DNA of 54,960 bases from an uncultured Eubacteriales bacterium (GCA_902765005.1 CACWYB010000013.1:1-54960), one strand, 5' to 3'; positions 42,316 through 51,293 are shown, counted from the first letter of the stretch. Translations and numbers: made by a program. Notes: generated by a model not told the origin, from the sequence alone.

Positions 42316-42324
42316 GCCGGCGCC

Positions 42325-42663
42325 TCAGTTATCCCACTTCAAGGTTTTGCCGCCGATCAGGTGCAGGTGCAGATGATGGACGCTCTGACCCGCGTCGTCC
42401 CCCACGTTGGTGATGAGCCGATAGCCGGTCTTGTCCACGCCTTCGCTCTCGGCGATCCGCCGGGCGCAGGCGAACAGGTGGCAGAGCAGAGCGTTATCCT
42501 CGTCGGTGAGGGCCTGGGCGCTCTCGATATGCTTCTTGGGGATGATGAGCACGTGGACCGGCGCCTGGGGCGCGATGTCCCGAAAGGCGTAGACCAAATC
42601 ATCCTCATACACCTTGGTGGAGGGAATGTTTCCCGCCGCGATCTCGCAAAACAAACAGCTCAT
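42325..42663 (-). CDS. HIT family (HinT-like) nucleotide hydrolase
   Basis: A 112-residue histidine-triad protein. CLFCEIAAGNIPSTKVYEDD is the zinc-type N-terminus, PVHVLIIPKKHIES the middle, and VHHLHLHLIGG the catalytic HxHxH triad. It likely hydrolyses adenosine phosphoramidates or acyl-AMP. ATG 42663 lies 2 bases after the mtaB stop, behind GGAG. A much longer open frame upstream is the antisense-like frame of mtaB and is rejected. Confidence 0.95.
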   Translation of the reverse strand: MSCLFCEIAAGNIPSTKVYEDDLVYAFRDIAPQAPVHVLIIPKKHIESAQALTDEDNALLCHLFACARRIAESEGVDKTGYRLITNVGDDAGQSVHHLHLHLIGGKTLKWDN

Positions 42664-42665
42664 GG

Positions 42666-43937
42666 TTAATCTCCTTCTATTGTTCCAATGGCAATGGTAT
42701 CTTCCCGTCCCGTGATGCGAACCCGCACCAGCTCGCCCGGCTGACCCGGGCAGCGGACCCGGACGTAGTTTTTCGTGTATCCCGTGCCGTCCTCCTCCAT
42801 GAGGACCTGCTGCACGGTGCCGATCTGCCGATCGATGAAGGCTTTCTCCAGCCCCTCCCCCAACCGGATCAGCTCCCGTGTCCTTTTGGCCTTCTCCTGC
42901 CGGGTGAGCTGGCCGGCCATGGCCGCCGCCTTGGTGCCGGGCCGCCGGGAATAAGGGAATGCGTGGATGCGGGCGAAGCCAACCTCGTTGAGGAAGGCCA
43001 GCGTTTCCCCGTGCTCCGCCTCCGTTTCCCCGGGAAAGCCCGCGATCACGTCCGTGGTGATGGCGGTGTCCGGCATGAGGCCCTGAAGCCGCCGGGCGTT
43101 CTCCAAAAACAGGGCGGGGGTGTAGCGCCGGTTCATCCGCTGGAGCACCGCGGCGGACCCGCTCTGCAGCGAAAGGTGGAACTGGTGGCACAGGCTCCGG
43201 CTCCCGGCGCAGGTTTCGGCGAAGGCCTCGCCCGCGAACCGGGGGTCCAGGGAGCCCAGCCTCAGTCGCTCCACCCCGACTTCGTCGCTGAGGCGGATAA
43301 GGTCGTTGAGGGTGGGCCGGCCGGAAAGGTCCTTCCCATACTCGGAAAGCTCGATGCCCGTCAAAACGATCTCTCGGTAGCCCTTCTCGGTGAGGGCCGT
43401 CAGCTCCCGCCGGCAGCTCTCCATGGACCGGGACCGGAGCGCCCCCCGGGCAAAGGGGATGGCGCAGTAGGTGCAGAAGCTCACGCACCCGTCCTGGACC
43501 TTCAGCGTGGCCCGGGTCCGGCTGTCCGCCACGGCGGAAAGCTCCTCGAACTGCCGCCGGGCAAAGGGCGGCTCGTTGTCCGCCTCCGTTTTCTCCCCCA
43601 GCAGGGCCCGCTCCACCCGGGAAACGATGTCCTTTCGCCCCCCGGTGCCCAGGACCAGATCCACCCCGGACAGGGCGGACACCTTTTCCTTGGCCACCTC
43701 GCTGTAGCACCCCACGGCCACGACGAGGGCCCCCGGGCACTGGCTGTGGGCCCGGCTCAGCATCTGCCGGGATTTCTGGTCCGCCACCGCCGTCACCGTG
43801 CAGGTGTTCACGATGTAGGCGTCCGCAGGGGATTCGAACGATACCACCTGATGGCCCGCTGCCGTGAACAGCTCCGCCATGGCCGCGGTTTCATAGTGGT
43901 TCACCTTGCAGCCCAGGGTGTAGAAAGCAACCCTCAT
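42666..43937 (-). CDS. mtaB: tRNA t6A37 methylthiotransferase MtaB
   Basis: A 423-residue radical SAM methylthiotransferase that converts t6A37 to ms2t6A37. The N-terminal MTTase domain contains FYTLGCKVNHYE, NTCTVTAVADQKSRQ and VAVGCYSEV, which supply three cysteines for the auxiliary cluster. The radical SAM motif is CVSFCTYCAIPFARG near residue 150. TDVIAGFPGETE and a C-terminal TRAM-like domain follow. ATG 43937. An adjacent perfect palindrome (43957-43980) separates it from rsmE. Confidence 0.95.
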   Translation of the reverse strand: MRVAFYTLGCKVNHYETAAMAELFTAAGHQVVSFESPADAYIVNTCTVTAVADQKSRQMLSRAHSQCPGALVVAVGCYSEVAKEKVSALSGVDLVLGTGGRKDIVSRVERALLGEKTEADNEPPFARRQFEELSAVADSRTRATLKVQDGCVSFCTYCAIPFARGALRSRSMESCRRELTALTEKGYREIVLTGIELSEYGKDLSGRPTLNDLIRLSDEVGVERLRLGSLDPRFAGEAFAETCAGSRSLCHQFHLSLQSGSAAVLQRMNRRYTPALFLENARRLQGLMPDTAITTDVIAGFPGETEAEHGETLAFLNEVGFARIHAFPYSRRPGTKAAAMAGQLTRQEKAKRTRELIRLGEGLEKAFIDRQIGTVQQVLMEEDGTGYTKNYVRVRCPGQPGELVRVRITGREDTIAIGTIEGD

Positions 43938-43956
43938 TTCAATCTCCCGTTCCTAA

Positions 43957-43980
43957 TGTGAAAAAACGCGTTTTTTCACA
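43957..43980. repeat. Perfect 24-bp palindrome between rsmE and mtaB
   Basis: TGTGAAAAAACG is followed at once by its reverse complement, with no loop. It could act as a bidirectional terminator or hairpin (A-run before, T-run inside the 3' arm), although both flanking genes are transcribed in the same direction and look like one housekeeping unit. Confidence 0.8.
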
Positions 43981-43983
43981 CGA

Positions 43984-44700
43984 CTATTCCTCAAGCTCAT
44001 ACAGGATCTGAGCCACCATGGCCATGCCGGCGGTCTCGGTGCGCAGGATCCGCGGGCCAAGGGAGATGACCTGGGCGCCCTTATTTTGGAGCGCCTCCAC
44101 CTCCGCCGCCTCGAAGCCCCCTTCCGGGCCGATGAACAGGGCGATGCGCCGGCCGACCCCTTCCTTCATGGCCGCCTTCAGCGTCCGCGCCCGCTCCCCC
44201 TCGTAGGCACAGAGGACCGTGTCGAAGACGGAAAGGTCCGCCTTCTTCAGCTCCACCAGGGGCAGCACCTCGGGCACCCACCCCCGGCCGGACTGCATGG
44301 CGGCCTCACGGGCCACCTTCCGGTATCGCGGGAGCTTTTTATCGTACTCCCGCCCGGGCTGGACCACGCAGCGGGCGCTGTACACCGGCACCAGGGCGTT
44401 CACGCCCAGCTCGGTGCATTTCTGGATGATGGTCTCCATCTTCCCCGCCTTGGGCAGGCACTGGAACACGGTGAGCTTATGATGGGGCTCGCTGACGCAG
44501 GGCCGCCAGGGCCCGGTTTTCACCCGCGCCCGGCCCGGCTCCAGGGCCTCTATCTCCCCCTCGCACTCGGAGCCCTTGCCGTCGGAGAGCATCACATGGT
44601 CCCCCTTCTTCAGCCGCAGCACCGAGGAGAGATGCTTTAGATCCTCCCCGGCGATGCCGGCGGTGCCCGGCCCTATGTCGCTGACGAAAAAGCGGTTCAT
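43984..44700 (-). CDS. rsmE: 16S rRNA m3U1498 methyltransferase
   Basis: About 238 residues. MNRFFVSDIGPGTAGI opens the PUA-like domain, ALVPVYSARCVVQPG lies in the middle, and the SPOUT knot holds LFIGPEGGFEAAEVEAL and ISLGPRILRTETAG, which bind SAM. The start at 44700 overlaps the prmA stop as ATGA; an in-frame ATG at 44715 lies inside prmA. The prmA-rsmE pairing is common in Firmicutes. Confidence 0.95.
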   Translation of the reverse strand: MNRFFVSDIGPGTAGIAGEDLKHLSSVLRLKKGDHVMLSDGKGSECEGEIEALEPGRARVKTGPWRPCVSEPHHKLTVFQCLPKAGKMETIIQKCTELGVNALVPVYSARCVVQPGREYDKKLPRYRKVAREAAMQSGRGWVPEVLPLVELKKADLSVFDTVLCAYEGERARTLKAAMKEGVGRRIALFIGPEGGFEAAEVEALQNKGAQVISLGPRILRTETAGMAMVAQILYELEE

Positions 44701-45662
44701 GCCGGGTTCCTGCACAGCATGGCGAACCAGCAGTCGGAGGACTTCACCTCCGTCACCTCAAAGCCCGCCAGCTTCAGCTTCTCTTCCGTTTCCGCCGCCC
44801 GATCGTCGATGATGCCGGAGACGATGAACCAGCCCCCGGGGGCCACCACGGTCTTGGCGTAGGGCGCCAGGCCGATGATCACGTCCGCCACGATATTGGC
44901 CGCCACCACCGGATAGGGGCCGCCGATCTTCCCACGCAGGGCTTCGTCGCTGAGCAGGTTGCCGATGTGGATCTCATACCCCTCCTGAGAGAGGCCGTTC
45001 ATGTCCGCGTTGTCCCGGGCCACGGTCTCGGCGATGGGGTCGATATCCACGGCCACGGCCCGCTTCGCCCCCAGGAGCCGGGACGCGATGGAGAGGATGC
45101 CGCTGCCGCAGCCCATGTCCAGCATGTCCTGGCCGGGGACGATGACCCGCTCCAAAAACTCCAGGCACATGCGGGTGGTGTGGTGGGCGCCGGTGCCGAA
45201 GGCCATGCCCGGGTCCAGCTTGAGGACCACCCGGTCCGTGGCCGGCTTCTCCTCCCAGCAGGGGAGCACCAGCAGCCGCCGGCCGATCCGCAGGGGTTTA
45301 TAGTATTGTTTCCAGTTGTTGGCCCAATCCTCCTCGTCCACGGTGCGGACCGTAACGGCGAGGGACCCCAGCTCCACGCCCAGATCCAGGTCCCGCAGCC
45401 GGGCCACGGCTTCCTTGGCGGCCTCCACCTTGGGCAGGTTCTCCGGGCAGTCCGCCAGGTACCCCTTCACGCAGGGCTTGTCCGTGCCGATCTTCTCCAT
45501 GTCCGCAAAGTCCCAGTAGAGCACGCTCTCCCGCAGAAACGCGGCGGCGGTCTCCCGGCTTTCCTCGATGCTCTGCCCCGTGATCCCCGCCCCGTCCAGG
45601 GCGGCGCACACGTAGTCCAGGCCTTCATCGGTGGTGTAGACGCTGATTTCCAACCATTTCAT
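44697..45662 (-). CDS. prmA: Ribosomal protein L11 methyltransferase
   Basis: About 321 residues. The N-terminal half (MKWLEISVYTTDEGLDYVC) recognises L11. DPGMAFGTGAHHTTRMCLE is a PrmA signature. The SAM motif is LDMGCGSGILSIAS, and VAANIVADVIIGLAP follows. I prefer ATG 45662, ten bases from GGGGG; ATG 45668 or 45683 is possible. Its promoter (45701-45729) overlaps the end of the ROK gene, so prmA starts the housekeeping unit. Confidence 0.94.
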   Translation of the reverse strand: MKWLEISVYTTDEGLDYVCAALDGAGITGQSIEESRETAAAFLRESVLYWDFADMEKIGTDKPCVKGYLADCPENLPKVEAAKEAVARLRDLDLGVELGSLAVTVRTVDEEDWANNWKQYYKPLRIGRRLLVLPCWEEKPATDRVVLKLDPGMAFGTGAHHTTRMCLEFLERVIVPGQDMLDMGCGSGILSIASRLLGAKRAVAVDIDPIAETVARDNADMNGLSQEGYEIHIGNLLSDEALRGKIGGPYPVVAANIVADVIIGLAPYAKTVVAPGGWFIVSGIIDDRAAETEEKLKLAGFEVTEVKSSDCWFAMLCRNPA

Positions 45663-45685
45663 GGTCATATTCCCCCGAAGCACTC

Positions 45686-45729
45686 ATTTTGTAACAAAAT
45701 ATTATACTATGCTTTCCGGTTCATCACAA
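45686..45729 (-). promoter_or_regulatory. Promoter of the prmA-rsmE unit
   Basis: On the minus strand TTGTGA (45724-45729), 17 bases and TATAAT (45701-45706). Immediately downstream, at the start site, lies the inverted repeat ATTTTG-TAA-CAAAAT (45686-45700), a possible operator. The -35 overlaps the stop codon of the ROK gene. Confidence 0.7.
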
Positions 45730-46968
45730 GCCCTTTTGTGCGGATTCCGGGCCGCCGCCGTTCTGCAAAAACGCCGCCGCCACCAGAAGGCCCGGGGCTT
45801 TGGGCTCCAAGGTCCCGTTGAAGGGGCTCCGCTGCAGGGGCACCCGATGGCTCCCGTCCACGCCCAGGTCCATCTCCGCCCGGAGGCGGGAGAGAAAGTA
45901 GGGATGGTCGAAGACCTTTCCGTAGAGAACGATCTTGCCCGGATCAAATAGATAGATCACGCTCTTGAGGGCCCCGGCCAGGTATTCTATCCCCCGGTCC
46001 ACCAGGGCCGCCGCCCCGGCGTCGGCGCCTCGGGCCGCGTCCAGCACGTCCGTCAGGGTCAGATTCTCCTTCCCCTTCCCCCGGGCCGCCTGCCACAGCA
46101 GGGGCGTTTCCTCCGGGGACAGGCGCAAAAGGGCTTCCGTCAGGATAGCCTCCGGGGAGGCCACGGTCTCCAAACACCCGCACTTGCCGCAATGGCAGGG
46201 CTTGCCGCCCCGGCGCACCACGGGTATGTGGCCGATCTCGGCGCACTGGCGCCCCTCCCCCTCCCAGATCCGTCCGTGGAGGGCGAAGGCGCCGCCGATG
46301 CCGGAGCCGCACCGCAGGAAAAACTGGCTGTCCGGTCTTCGCTCCCGGTCCAAAAACAGTTCCGCGGCAAACAGGGCCCGCACGTTGTTGGAGAGCAGGG
46401 CGGGCAGGCCTGTGTAGGCCTCAAACCGGTCGCACAGGGGAAAATCCCCTTCATCCAGGGCGTCGAAGGTGCTGCGCGCCCCCCGCCCGTCGGCGGCCAC
46501 GGTCCCCCGGACGGCGATGCCCAGGCCCAGGGTCTTGCTCCTTTCCAGCCGGTTCTCCTCCGCCAGGGCCAGCAGCCGGCGGGAGAGGGTCTTTACGGTT
46601 TCCTCCGCCGGGGCCCGCAGGGGCAGGGGAACGGTTTCGGAGAAGATCACCGCGCCGTCCAGCCACACCCCGGAGAGGATGGCCCTGCCCAGGCCCAGCA
46701 TGACCCCCAGGGCGCACCGGCCGTGGGGGTCCAGCCGCAGCAGCACCTCCCGCCGCCCCACGCCCAGGGCGGGGGCCGGGCTCTCCCGGAGCAGCCCCTC
46801 CTCCAAAAGCTCCGCCGTGATCTTGGTCATGGCCGCCGGAGTCAGGCCCAGGGCCCGGGACAGCCCCTTGCGGGACAGGGCCCCCTGCTCCTGCAGGCAG
46901 CAGAGCACCGCCGCCCGGTTGTGGCCCCGGACGCCGGCCATGTTGCCCCCCAGATACCGGGGGCTCAT
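45724..46968 (-). CDS. ROK family transcriptional regulator (NagC/XylR type)
   Basis: About 414 residues. An N-terminal winged HTH is at residues 15-70 (GALSRKGLSRALGLTPAAMT). A ROK sugar-kinase-like domain follows, with the zinc motif GKPCHCGKCGCLET and GSGIGGAFALHGRIWEGEGR. It should be a sugar-responsive repressor. ATG 46968 overlaps the exporter stop as ATGA behind GGAGGGAAG; an open frame extending back to 47145 lies inside that gene. It is the last gene of the divergent catabolic operon and the best candidate to bind the TTAAC-N3-GTTAA sites near 51.3 kb. Confidence 0.92.
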   Translation of the reverse strand: MSPRYLGGNMAGVRGHNRAAVLCCLQEQGALSRKGLSRALGLTPAAMTKITAELLEEGLLRESPAPALGVGRREVLLRLDPHGRCALGVMLGLGRAILSGVWLDGAVIFSETVPLPLRAPAEETVKTLSRRLLALAEENRLERSKTLGLGIAVRGTVAADGRGARSTFDALDEGDFPLCDRFEAYTGLPALLSNNVRALFAAELFLDRERRPDSQFFLRCGSGIGGAFALHGRIWEGEGRQCAEIGHIPVVRRGGKPCHCGKCGCLETVASPEAILTEALLRLSPEETPLLWQAARGKGKENLTLTDVLDAARGADAGAAALVDRGIEYLAGALKSVIYLFDPGKIVLYGKVFDHPYFLSRLRAEMDLGVDGSHRVPLQRSPFNGTLEPKAPGLLVAAAFLQNGGGPESAQKGL

Positions 46969-47879
46969 GGCTTCCCTCCCTCCGCCGCCGGGTGAAGCTT
47001 CCCCCGCAGCAGGATGATGGCGGCCCCCAGGAGCACCACGCCGATGCCCAGCACCTTTTGGGCCGTCAGGCTCTCGTGGAGGAACAGCACGCCGATGAGG
47101 CAGCTCACCACGGGCATGAGCAGGAGCCACAGCTTCACCACCCATACCTCATGGCGCTTTAAATTCCGATAATAGAAGAAATAGATGCAGGTTTGGGCCA
47201 GCCCTCCCAGGGCCACCAGCCCCCAGAAATGGGGGATGCTGCCCGGGTCCAGGGCCTTTAAGTCCCCCCGGAGCAGGGCAAAGAGGGCGAAGAGGGCCAG
47301 CACGGTAAAATTGTTGTAGTAGGAGATGCTGTCCGTGTCCCGGCCGAACTTCTCCTGGGCGGCCTTGATGAGAAAGGCGTTCACCGTGACGCACAGGGCG
47401 CTGAGCAGGAACAACAGGTCCGTGGGGCGGAAGGCAAAGCCCTTCACATCCAGCCCCAGCACCAGCAGCACCCCCAGGAGCATGATGAGGCTCCCCGCCC
47501 AGTCGGAGGCGTAGAGCTTCTTATGGTACACCGCCACGGTGATGAGGTTCACCATGAGCACGTCGGTCTTGAGCAGGGCCGTCCCCGTGCTCAGGGAGCC
47601 CCCGGCATAGCCCAGATTGGCGAACAGGTCCAGCAGGAAGCCGAACACGCCGATGACCACCAGGATCACCGCCGCCTTCCCCTGGCGGAACAGGGCGAGA
47701 AAATGGCCGTCCGCCACCAGCTGCCCGGTCAAAAACACCAGGGCGCTCATCCGCAGCAGGCACCCGGCCGCGTAGGCCGAGCCTGTGGCGTCCACCATGC
47801 GCTTGCTCACCGCGTAGAATATGGACCAGGCCACGATCATGCCGGCGATCATGGCCCCGTCCCGGCCCCGGCTGTTCAT
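46965..47879 (-). CDS. EamA/DMT family transporter
   Basis: A 304-residue protein with ten predicted helices in two EamA repeats (first AWSIFYAVSKRMVDATGS, second beginning near residue 150 at TDLLFLLSALCVTVNAFLIK). Members usually export small metabolites. ATG 47879 overlaps the dehydrogenase stop as ATGA. In this operon it may export the organosulfonate or other end product; that role is inferred. Confidence 0.88.
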   Translation of the reverse strand: MNSRGRDGAMIAGMIVAWSIFYAVSKRMVDATGSAYAAGCLLRMSALVFLTGQLVADGHFLALFRQGKAAVILVVIGVFGFLLDLFANLGYAGGSLSTGTALLKTDVLMVNLITVAVYHKKLYASDWAGSLIMLLGVLLVLGLDVKGFAFRPTDLLFLLSALCVTVNAFLIKAAQEKFGRDTDSISYYNNFTVLALFALFALLRGDLKALDPGSIPHFWGLVALGGLAQTCIYFFYYRNLKRHEVWVVKLWLLLMPVVSCLIGVLFLHESLTAQKVLGIGVVLLGAAIILLRGKLHPAAEGGKP

Positions 47880-48973
47880 CGCAGGCCTTCAAACATCCGC
47901 CTGAGGGCGGCTTCGTCCATCTTCACCGGGTTGTTGCCCATGAGGGGATGGGCGGCGCAGTCCCGGCAGAGCTTGTCCATGTCCACCTCTCCCAGGTCCG
48001 ACAGCCGCCTTCTCAAACCTCCCAGCGCCTTGAGGGCCCGGATGCGGTCCATGAGCTCCTCCGTGCCGGAGAGCCCGGCCCGGCGGCACAGCTCGCAAAG
48101 GCGCTCGTCGGCGTTGATGGCCACGAAGCTGTCCAAGGTGAAGGCGCAGGCCTCCCCGTGGGGCAGGTGGTAATCCTCGGAAAGGGGATAGCTGCAGGCG
48201 TGGCAGGCGGCGGTCTTGGGCAGGGCAAAGGAGAGCCCGCCCAGCAGGGCCGCCAGGGCCATGTTCTCCCGGGCGGTCCTGTCGCTCCCGTTTCGCCAGG
48301 CGGCTTCCAGGTTGCCCAGCACCAGGCGCACGGCCTCCACGGCCATAAGGTCGCTGATGGGCTGATGGTTGCGGCTCCAATATCCCTCCAGGGCATGGGC
48401 CAGGGCGTCCAGGCCCGTGTTCATGGTGGTCCGGGGCGGCACGGTCACGGTGAGCTCCGGATCGATGAGGGCGGCCCGGGGCATGAAGACCGGGTTGTTG
48501 ATGGTCCGTTTCTCCTTGCCGCAGCTGATGACGGAGACCTGGGTCACCTCGCTCCCCGTGCCGGCGGTGGTGGGCACGGCGATCATGGGCAGGCGCTCCG
48601 CCGGGAAGGGCCGGATGCCCCGGAAATAGTCCAGGGCGTCCCCGTCCCCCGGGGCCATGGCCGCGGCGAACTTGGCCGTGTCCATGGTGCTGCCGCCGCC
48701 CATGCCCACCACGGCGTTCACCCCATGGGCCCGGATGAGCCGCACCGCTTCCGCCACGCCGGAAAGCTGGGGGTTCTCCTCCACGTCCGAGAAGACGGCC
48801 ACGATCTCGGGAATCTCCTCCCGAAGTTTATCCACCCGGCTGCGTAAAAACGCGTCGCAGACCACCAGGCACCGATCCGCCCCCAGGCCCTGCAGCAACC
48901 GGGGCAGCTCCCGGATTTTGCCCCAGCCGAAGGTGATCTCCACGGGCTGGCGATAGAGAAAATCAGTTACCAT
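47876..48973 (-). CDS. Iron-containing alcohol dehydrogenase
   Basis: A 365-residue group III ADH. The NAD-binding GMGGGSTMDTAK (about 92-103) and AVPTTAGTGSEVT are clear, as is the metal site TGLDALAHALEGYWS with later His ligands in HACSYPLSEDYHLPHGEA. It reduces a small aldehyde. It overlaps the isomerase gene by 11 bases. Fe-ADHs serve as sulfoacetaldehyde reductases in related bacteria, which fits the sulfosugar hypothesis for the cluster. Confidence 0.93.
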   Translation of the reverse strand: MVTDFLYRQPVEITFGWGKIRELPRLLQGLGADRCLVVCDAFLRSRVDKLREEIPEIVAVFSDVEENPQLSGVAEAVRLIRAHGVNAVVGMGGGSTMDTAKFAAAMAPGDGDALDYFRGIRPFPAERLPMIAVPTTAGTGSEVTQVSVISCGKEKRTINNPVFMPRAALIDPELTVTVPPRTTMNTGLDALAHALEGYWSRNHQPISDLMAVEAVRLVLGNLEAAWRNGSDRTARENMALAALLGGLSFALPKTAACHACSYPLSEDYHLPHGEACAFTLDSFVAINADERLCELCRRAGLSGTEELMDRIRALKALGGLRRRLSDLGEVDMDKLCRDCAAHPLMGNNPVKMDEAALRRMFEGLR

Positions 48974-49439
48974 AGATCCCGTCCTCGATGGCGCTGACCT
49001 TGGCGGCGAACTTGTGCATGTTCTCGGCCCGCCAGTCCTCCAGATCCTGGCACCAGGCGGTGGAAAGGAAGGTCTTCACCATCTCCACGGCCATCTCCGG
49101 CCCCACGATCCAGCCGCCCATGCAGAGGATGTTGGCGTTGTTGATGGCCCGGGCCATCTTGGCGGAGTAGACCCCCTCGCAGGCCACGGCGTAGACGCCC
49201 TTAAACTTGTTGGACACCACGCTCATGCCGGCGCCGGTGCCGCAGATCAGGATGGCCTTCTCATAGGTGCCGTTCTGGACCAGGGGCGCCACCTCGCCGG
49301 CCACCTGGTAGTAGGGGTGGACCTGGTTCAGATCGGTGGTCCCCAGATCATCGAACTCAATGCCCGCCTCCAGAAGGTAGGCCCGCACGGCCTCCTTGGC
49401 GGCAAAGCCGGACTTGTCACTGCCAATGGCGATCTTCAT
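48963..49439 (-). CDS. rpiB: RpiB/LacAB family sugar-phosphate isomerase
   Basis: A 158-residue isomerase: MKIAIGSDKSGFAAKEAVR at the N-terminus, and the active-site loop LICGTGAGMSVVSNKFKGVY with the catalytic Cys. Close to ribose-5-phosphate isomerase B, but the sequence alone does not fix the substrate. In sulfo-transketolase clusters an RpiB-type enzyme isomerises 4-deoxy-4-sulfoerythrose. It lies 18 bases after the transketolase C gene and overlaps the dehydrogenase. Confidence 0.9.
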   Translation of the reverse strand: MKIAIGSDKSGFAAKEAVRAYLLEAGIEFDDLGTTDLNQVHPYYQVAGEVAPLVQNGTYEKAILICGTGAGMSVVSNKFKGVYAVACEGVYSAKMARAINNANILCMGGWIVGPEMAVEMVKTFLSTAWCQDLEDWRAENMHKFAAKVSAIEDGIYGN

Positions 49440-49457
49440 AGCTGTATCCTCCTAAAG

Positions 49458-50381
49458 TTATTTATTCTGTAACGCTGTCCGCACGGTGGCGGCGATATGG
49501 GCTCCGTTCAGGCCCAGGGCTTCCTTCAGATAGGGGAGCTTGCCCACCTCCCCGAATCGGTCCTCCGCCCCCACGGCCCACACGGGCACGGGATCGTGGC
49601 TGAGGGCCTCCAGCACGGCGGAATGGAGCCCGCCGATCACGTTGTGGTTCTCTGCCGTCACCACGAGGCCCGTCTTATGGGCGGCGGCAAGGACGGTTTC
49701 TTTGTCGATGGGCTTGATGGTGTGGGGGTTGACCACCTGGCAGGAGATGCCCTCCGCCGCCAGAACTTCGGCGGCCTGCAGGGCTTCGCTGACCATAAGG
49801 CCGATGGCGAAGATGGTCACGTTCGTGCCCTCCCGCAGGGTGTCCGCCCTGAACAGGTCGAAGGCATAGCCCGCCGGGAAGACCGTGGGGAACTCCTTCC
49901 GGTTCATCCGCATATACACCGGCCCCTCGTAGGCGTGGAGCACGGGCATGGCGGCTTGGAGCTGGACCGTGTCCGTGGGCTCGAAGACCACCAGATGAGG
50001 GAGGGAGCGGACCACGCCCATGTCCTCCAGGCTCATGTGGGTGCCCCCGTTCAATTCCGCGGCGATGCCCGGGTCCGTGCCCACGATCTTCACGTTCCGC
50101 TTGGCGTAACACACGGAGATGGCGATCTGGTCGCACACCCGCCGGGTGGCGAAGGGGGCGAAGCTCTCCGCCCAGGGCAAAAAGCCGTAGCTGTTGAGGC
50201 CGGCGGCGATGGAGATCATGTTCTGCTCCGCCACGCCGCAGTCGAAGATGCGGTTAGGGAACCGCTTTCTCAGGGGGAAGGTGCCGCAGGCCTTGGAAAG
50301 GTCCGCGTCCAGCAGCACCAGCCGCTCGTCCTTTTCCATCAGCTCGCCCAGGCACTGGGCGTACATGGCTCTCATTTCCAT
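49458..50381 (-). CDS. Transketolase, C-terminal subunit
   Basis: A 307-residue half-transketolase with the pyrimidine-binding (RIFDCGVAEQNMISIAAGLN, containing the catalytic Glu) and C-terminal domains (VVTAENHNVIGGLHSAVLEA). It forms a heteromer with the N-terminal half encoded immediately upstream (3-base gap). It transfers two-carbon units between sugar phosphates or sulfo-sugars with thiamine diphosphate. Confidence 0.95.
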   Translation of the reverse strand: MEMRAMYAQCLGELMEKDERLVLLDADLSKACGTFPLRKRFPNRIFDCGVAEQNMISIAAGLNSYGFLPWAESFAPFATRRVCDQIAISVCYAKRNVKIVGTDPGIAAELNGGTHMSLEDMGVVRSLPHLVVFEPTDTVQLQAAMPVLHAYEGPVYMRMNRKEFPTVFPAGYAFDLFRADTLREGTNVTIFAIGLMVSEALQAAEVLAAEGISCQVVNPHTIKPIDKETVLAAAHKTGLVVTAENHNVIGGLHSAVLEALSHDPVPVWAVGAEDRFGEVGKLPYLKEALGLNGAHIAATVRTALQNK

Positions 50382-50384
50382 GGT

Positions 50385-51212
50385 TCACGCCTCCTCTCTG
50401 ATCCGGCGGATGGCCTCCTGGGCCTGCGCCTCGGTGATGTTCGCGTTGTGGTTGCCGGCGCCCAGGGCCACGATCCAGTCCACGCCGCAGCCCTTCACCG
50501 TGTTGAGAATGACCATGGTGGGCTTGCCGGAGCCCAGGCCCAGCTTGGCGTGGGCGACGGCGGCGGACACCTGGTCCACGTCGTTGCCGTCCTCCACCTC
50601 GATCACGTGCCAGCCGAAGGCAGCCCATTTCTCGGCCAGGGGGGCGATGTCGTTGATCTCGGCCACGGTGCCGCCGATCTGGAGCTTGTTATAATCGGTA
50701 AAGGCGATCAGGTTATCCAGGCCCTTGGCGCTGGCGAACATGGCCGCCTCCCAGACCTGGCCCTCCTGGCTCTCCCCGTCGCCGATGAGGGTGTAGACGG
50801 TGGCGCCGTCGCCCTTGAGCTTGGCGCCCAGGGCCGCCCCCACGGCGCAGGAGAAGCCCTGGCCCAGGCTCCCGGTGGTCATGTCGATGCCCGTGGTCAG
50901 GAGCATGTCGCAGTGGCTGGGCAAATGGGTGCCCCCCTGGTTCAGGGTCAGCAGCTCCGCCCGGTCGAAATAGCCCCGGTTGGCCAGGGCCGCGTACACC
51001 GCCGGGCCCGCGTGGCCCTTGGAGCAGATGAACCGATCCCGGCCCTCCTTCTTCGGGTCCCGGGGGTCGATGTTCATGGCCTCAAAGTAGAGCACCGCCA
51101 GCAGCTCCACCACCGACAGACACCCGCCGATGTGCCCCACGCCCAGATGGCCGATGCTCATGAGCACGTCGCATCTGAGGTCCTTGCAGATCTCCTTCAG
51201 ATTCTTTTCCAA
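50385..51212 (-). CDS. Transketolase, N-terminal subunit
   Basis: A 275-residue half with the thiamine diphosphate motif LIGDGESQEGQVWEAAMFAS (about 142-161) and the His-rich CSKGHAGPAVYAAL. The start is TTG 51212, well placed behind AAAGGAG; no ATG fits. It is first in the leftward operon driven by the promoter at 51254-51282. Split transketolases are common in Clostridia and often serve dedicated pathways. Confidence 0.94.
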   Translation of the reverse strand: MEKNLKEICKDLRCDVLMSIGHLGVGHIGGCLSVVELLAVLYFEAMNIDPRDPKKEGRDRFICSKGHAGPAVYAALANRGYFDRAELLTLNQGGTHLPSHCDMLLTTGIDMTTGSLGQGFSCAVGAALGAKLKGDGATVYTLIGDGESQEGQVWEAAMFASAKGLDNLIAFTDYNKLQIGGTVAEINDIAPLAEKWAAFGWHVIEVEDGNDVDQVSAAVAHAKLGLGSGKPTMVILNTVKGCGVDWIVALGAGNHNANITEAQAQEAIRRIREEA

Positions 51213-51232
51213 CGCCGATTCTCCTTTTTTGA

Positions 51233-51251
51233 TTAACTTGGTTAATTAACC
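51233..51251. promoter_or_regulatory. ROK-type operator downstream of the transketolase promoter
   Basis: TTAAC-TTG-GTTAA (51233-51245) overlaps the perfect palindrome GGTTAATTAACC (51240-51251). It starts a few bases after the -10 of the leftward promoter. The same TTAAC-N3-GTTAA motif recurs at 51324-51338 in the rightward promoter. Confidence 0.7.
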
Positions 51252-51253
51252 TG

Positions 51254-51282
51254 ATTCTATCCGCAATCCCGTGCCCTGTCAA
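51254..51282 (-). promoter_or_regulatory. Promoter of the transketolase operon
   Basis: On the minus strand TTGACA (51277-51282), a 17-base spacer and TAGAAT (51254-51259), with a 42-base gap to the TTG start. Confidence 0.88.
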
Positions 51283-51293
51283 GAGATGCCCCA

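Noticed and set aside
42325-43740. A 471-residue protein ending in the HIT domain
   Set aside because: The upstream part is an off-frame reading of mtaB rich in Gly, Arg and Pro; the HIT domain has its own ATG and ribosome site at 42663.
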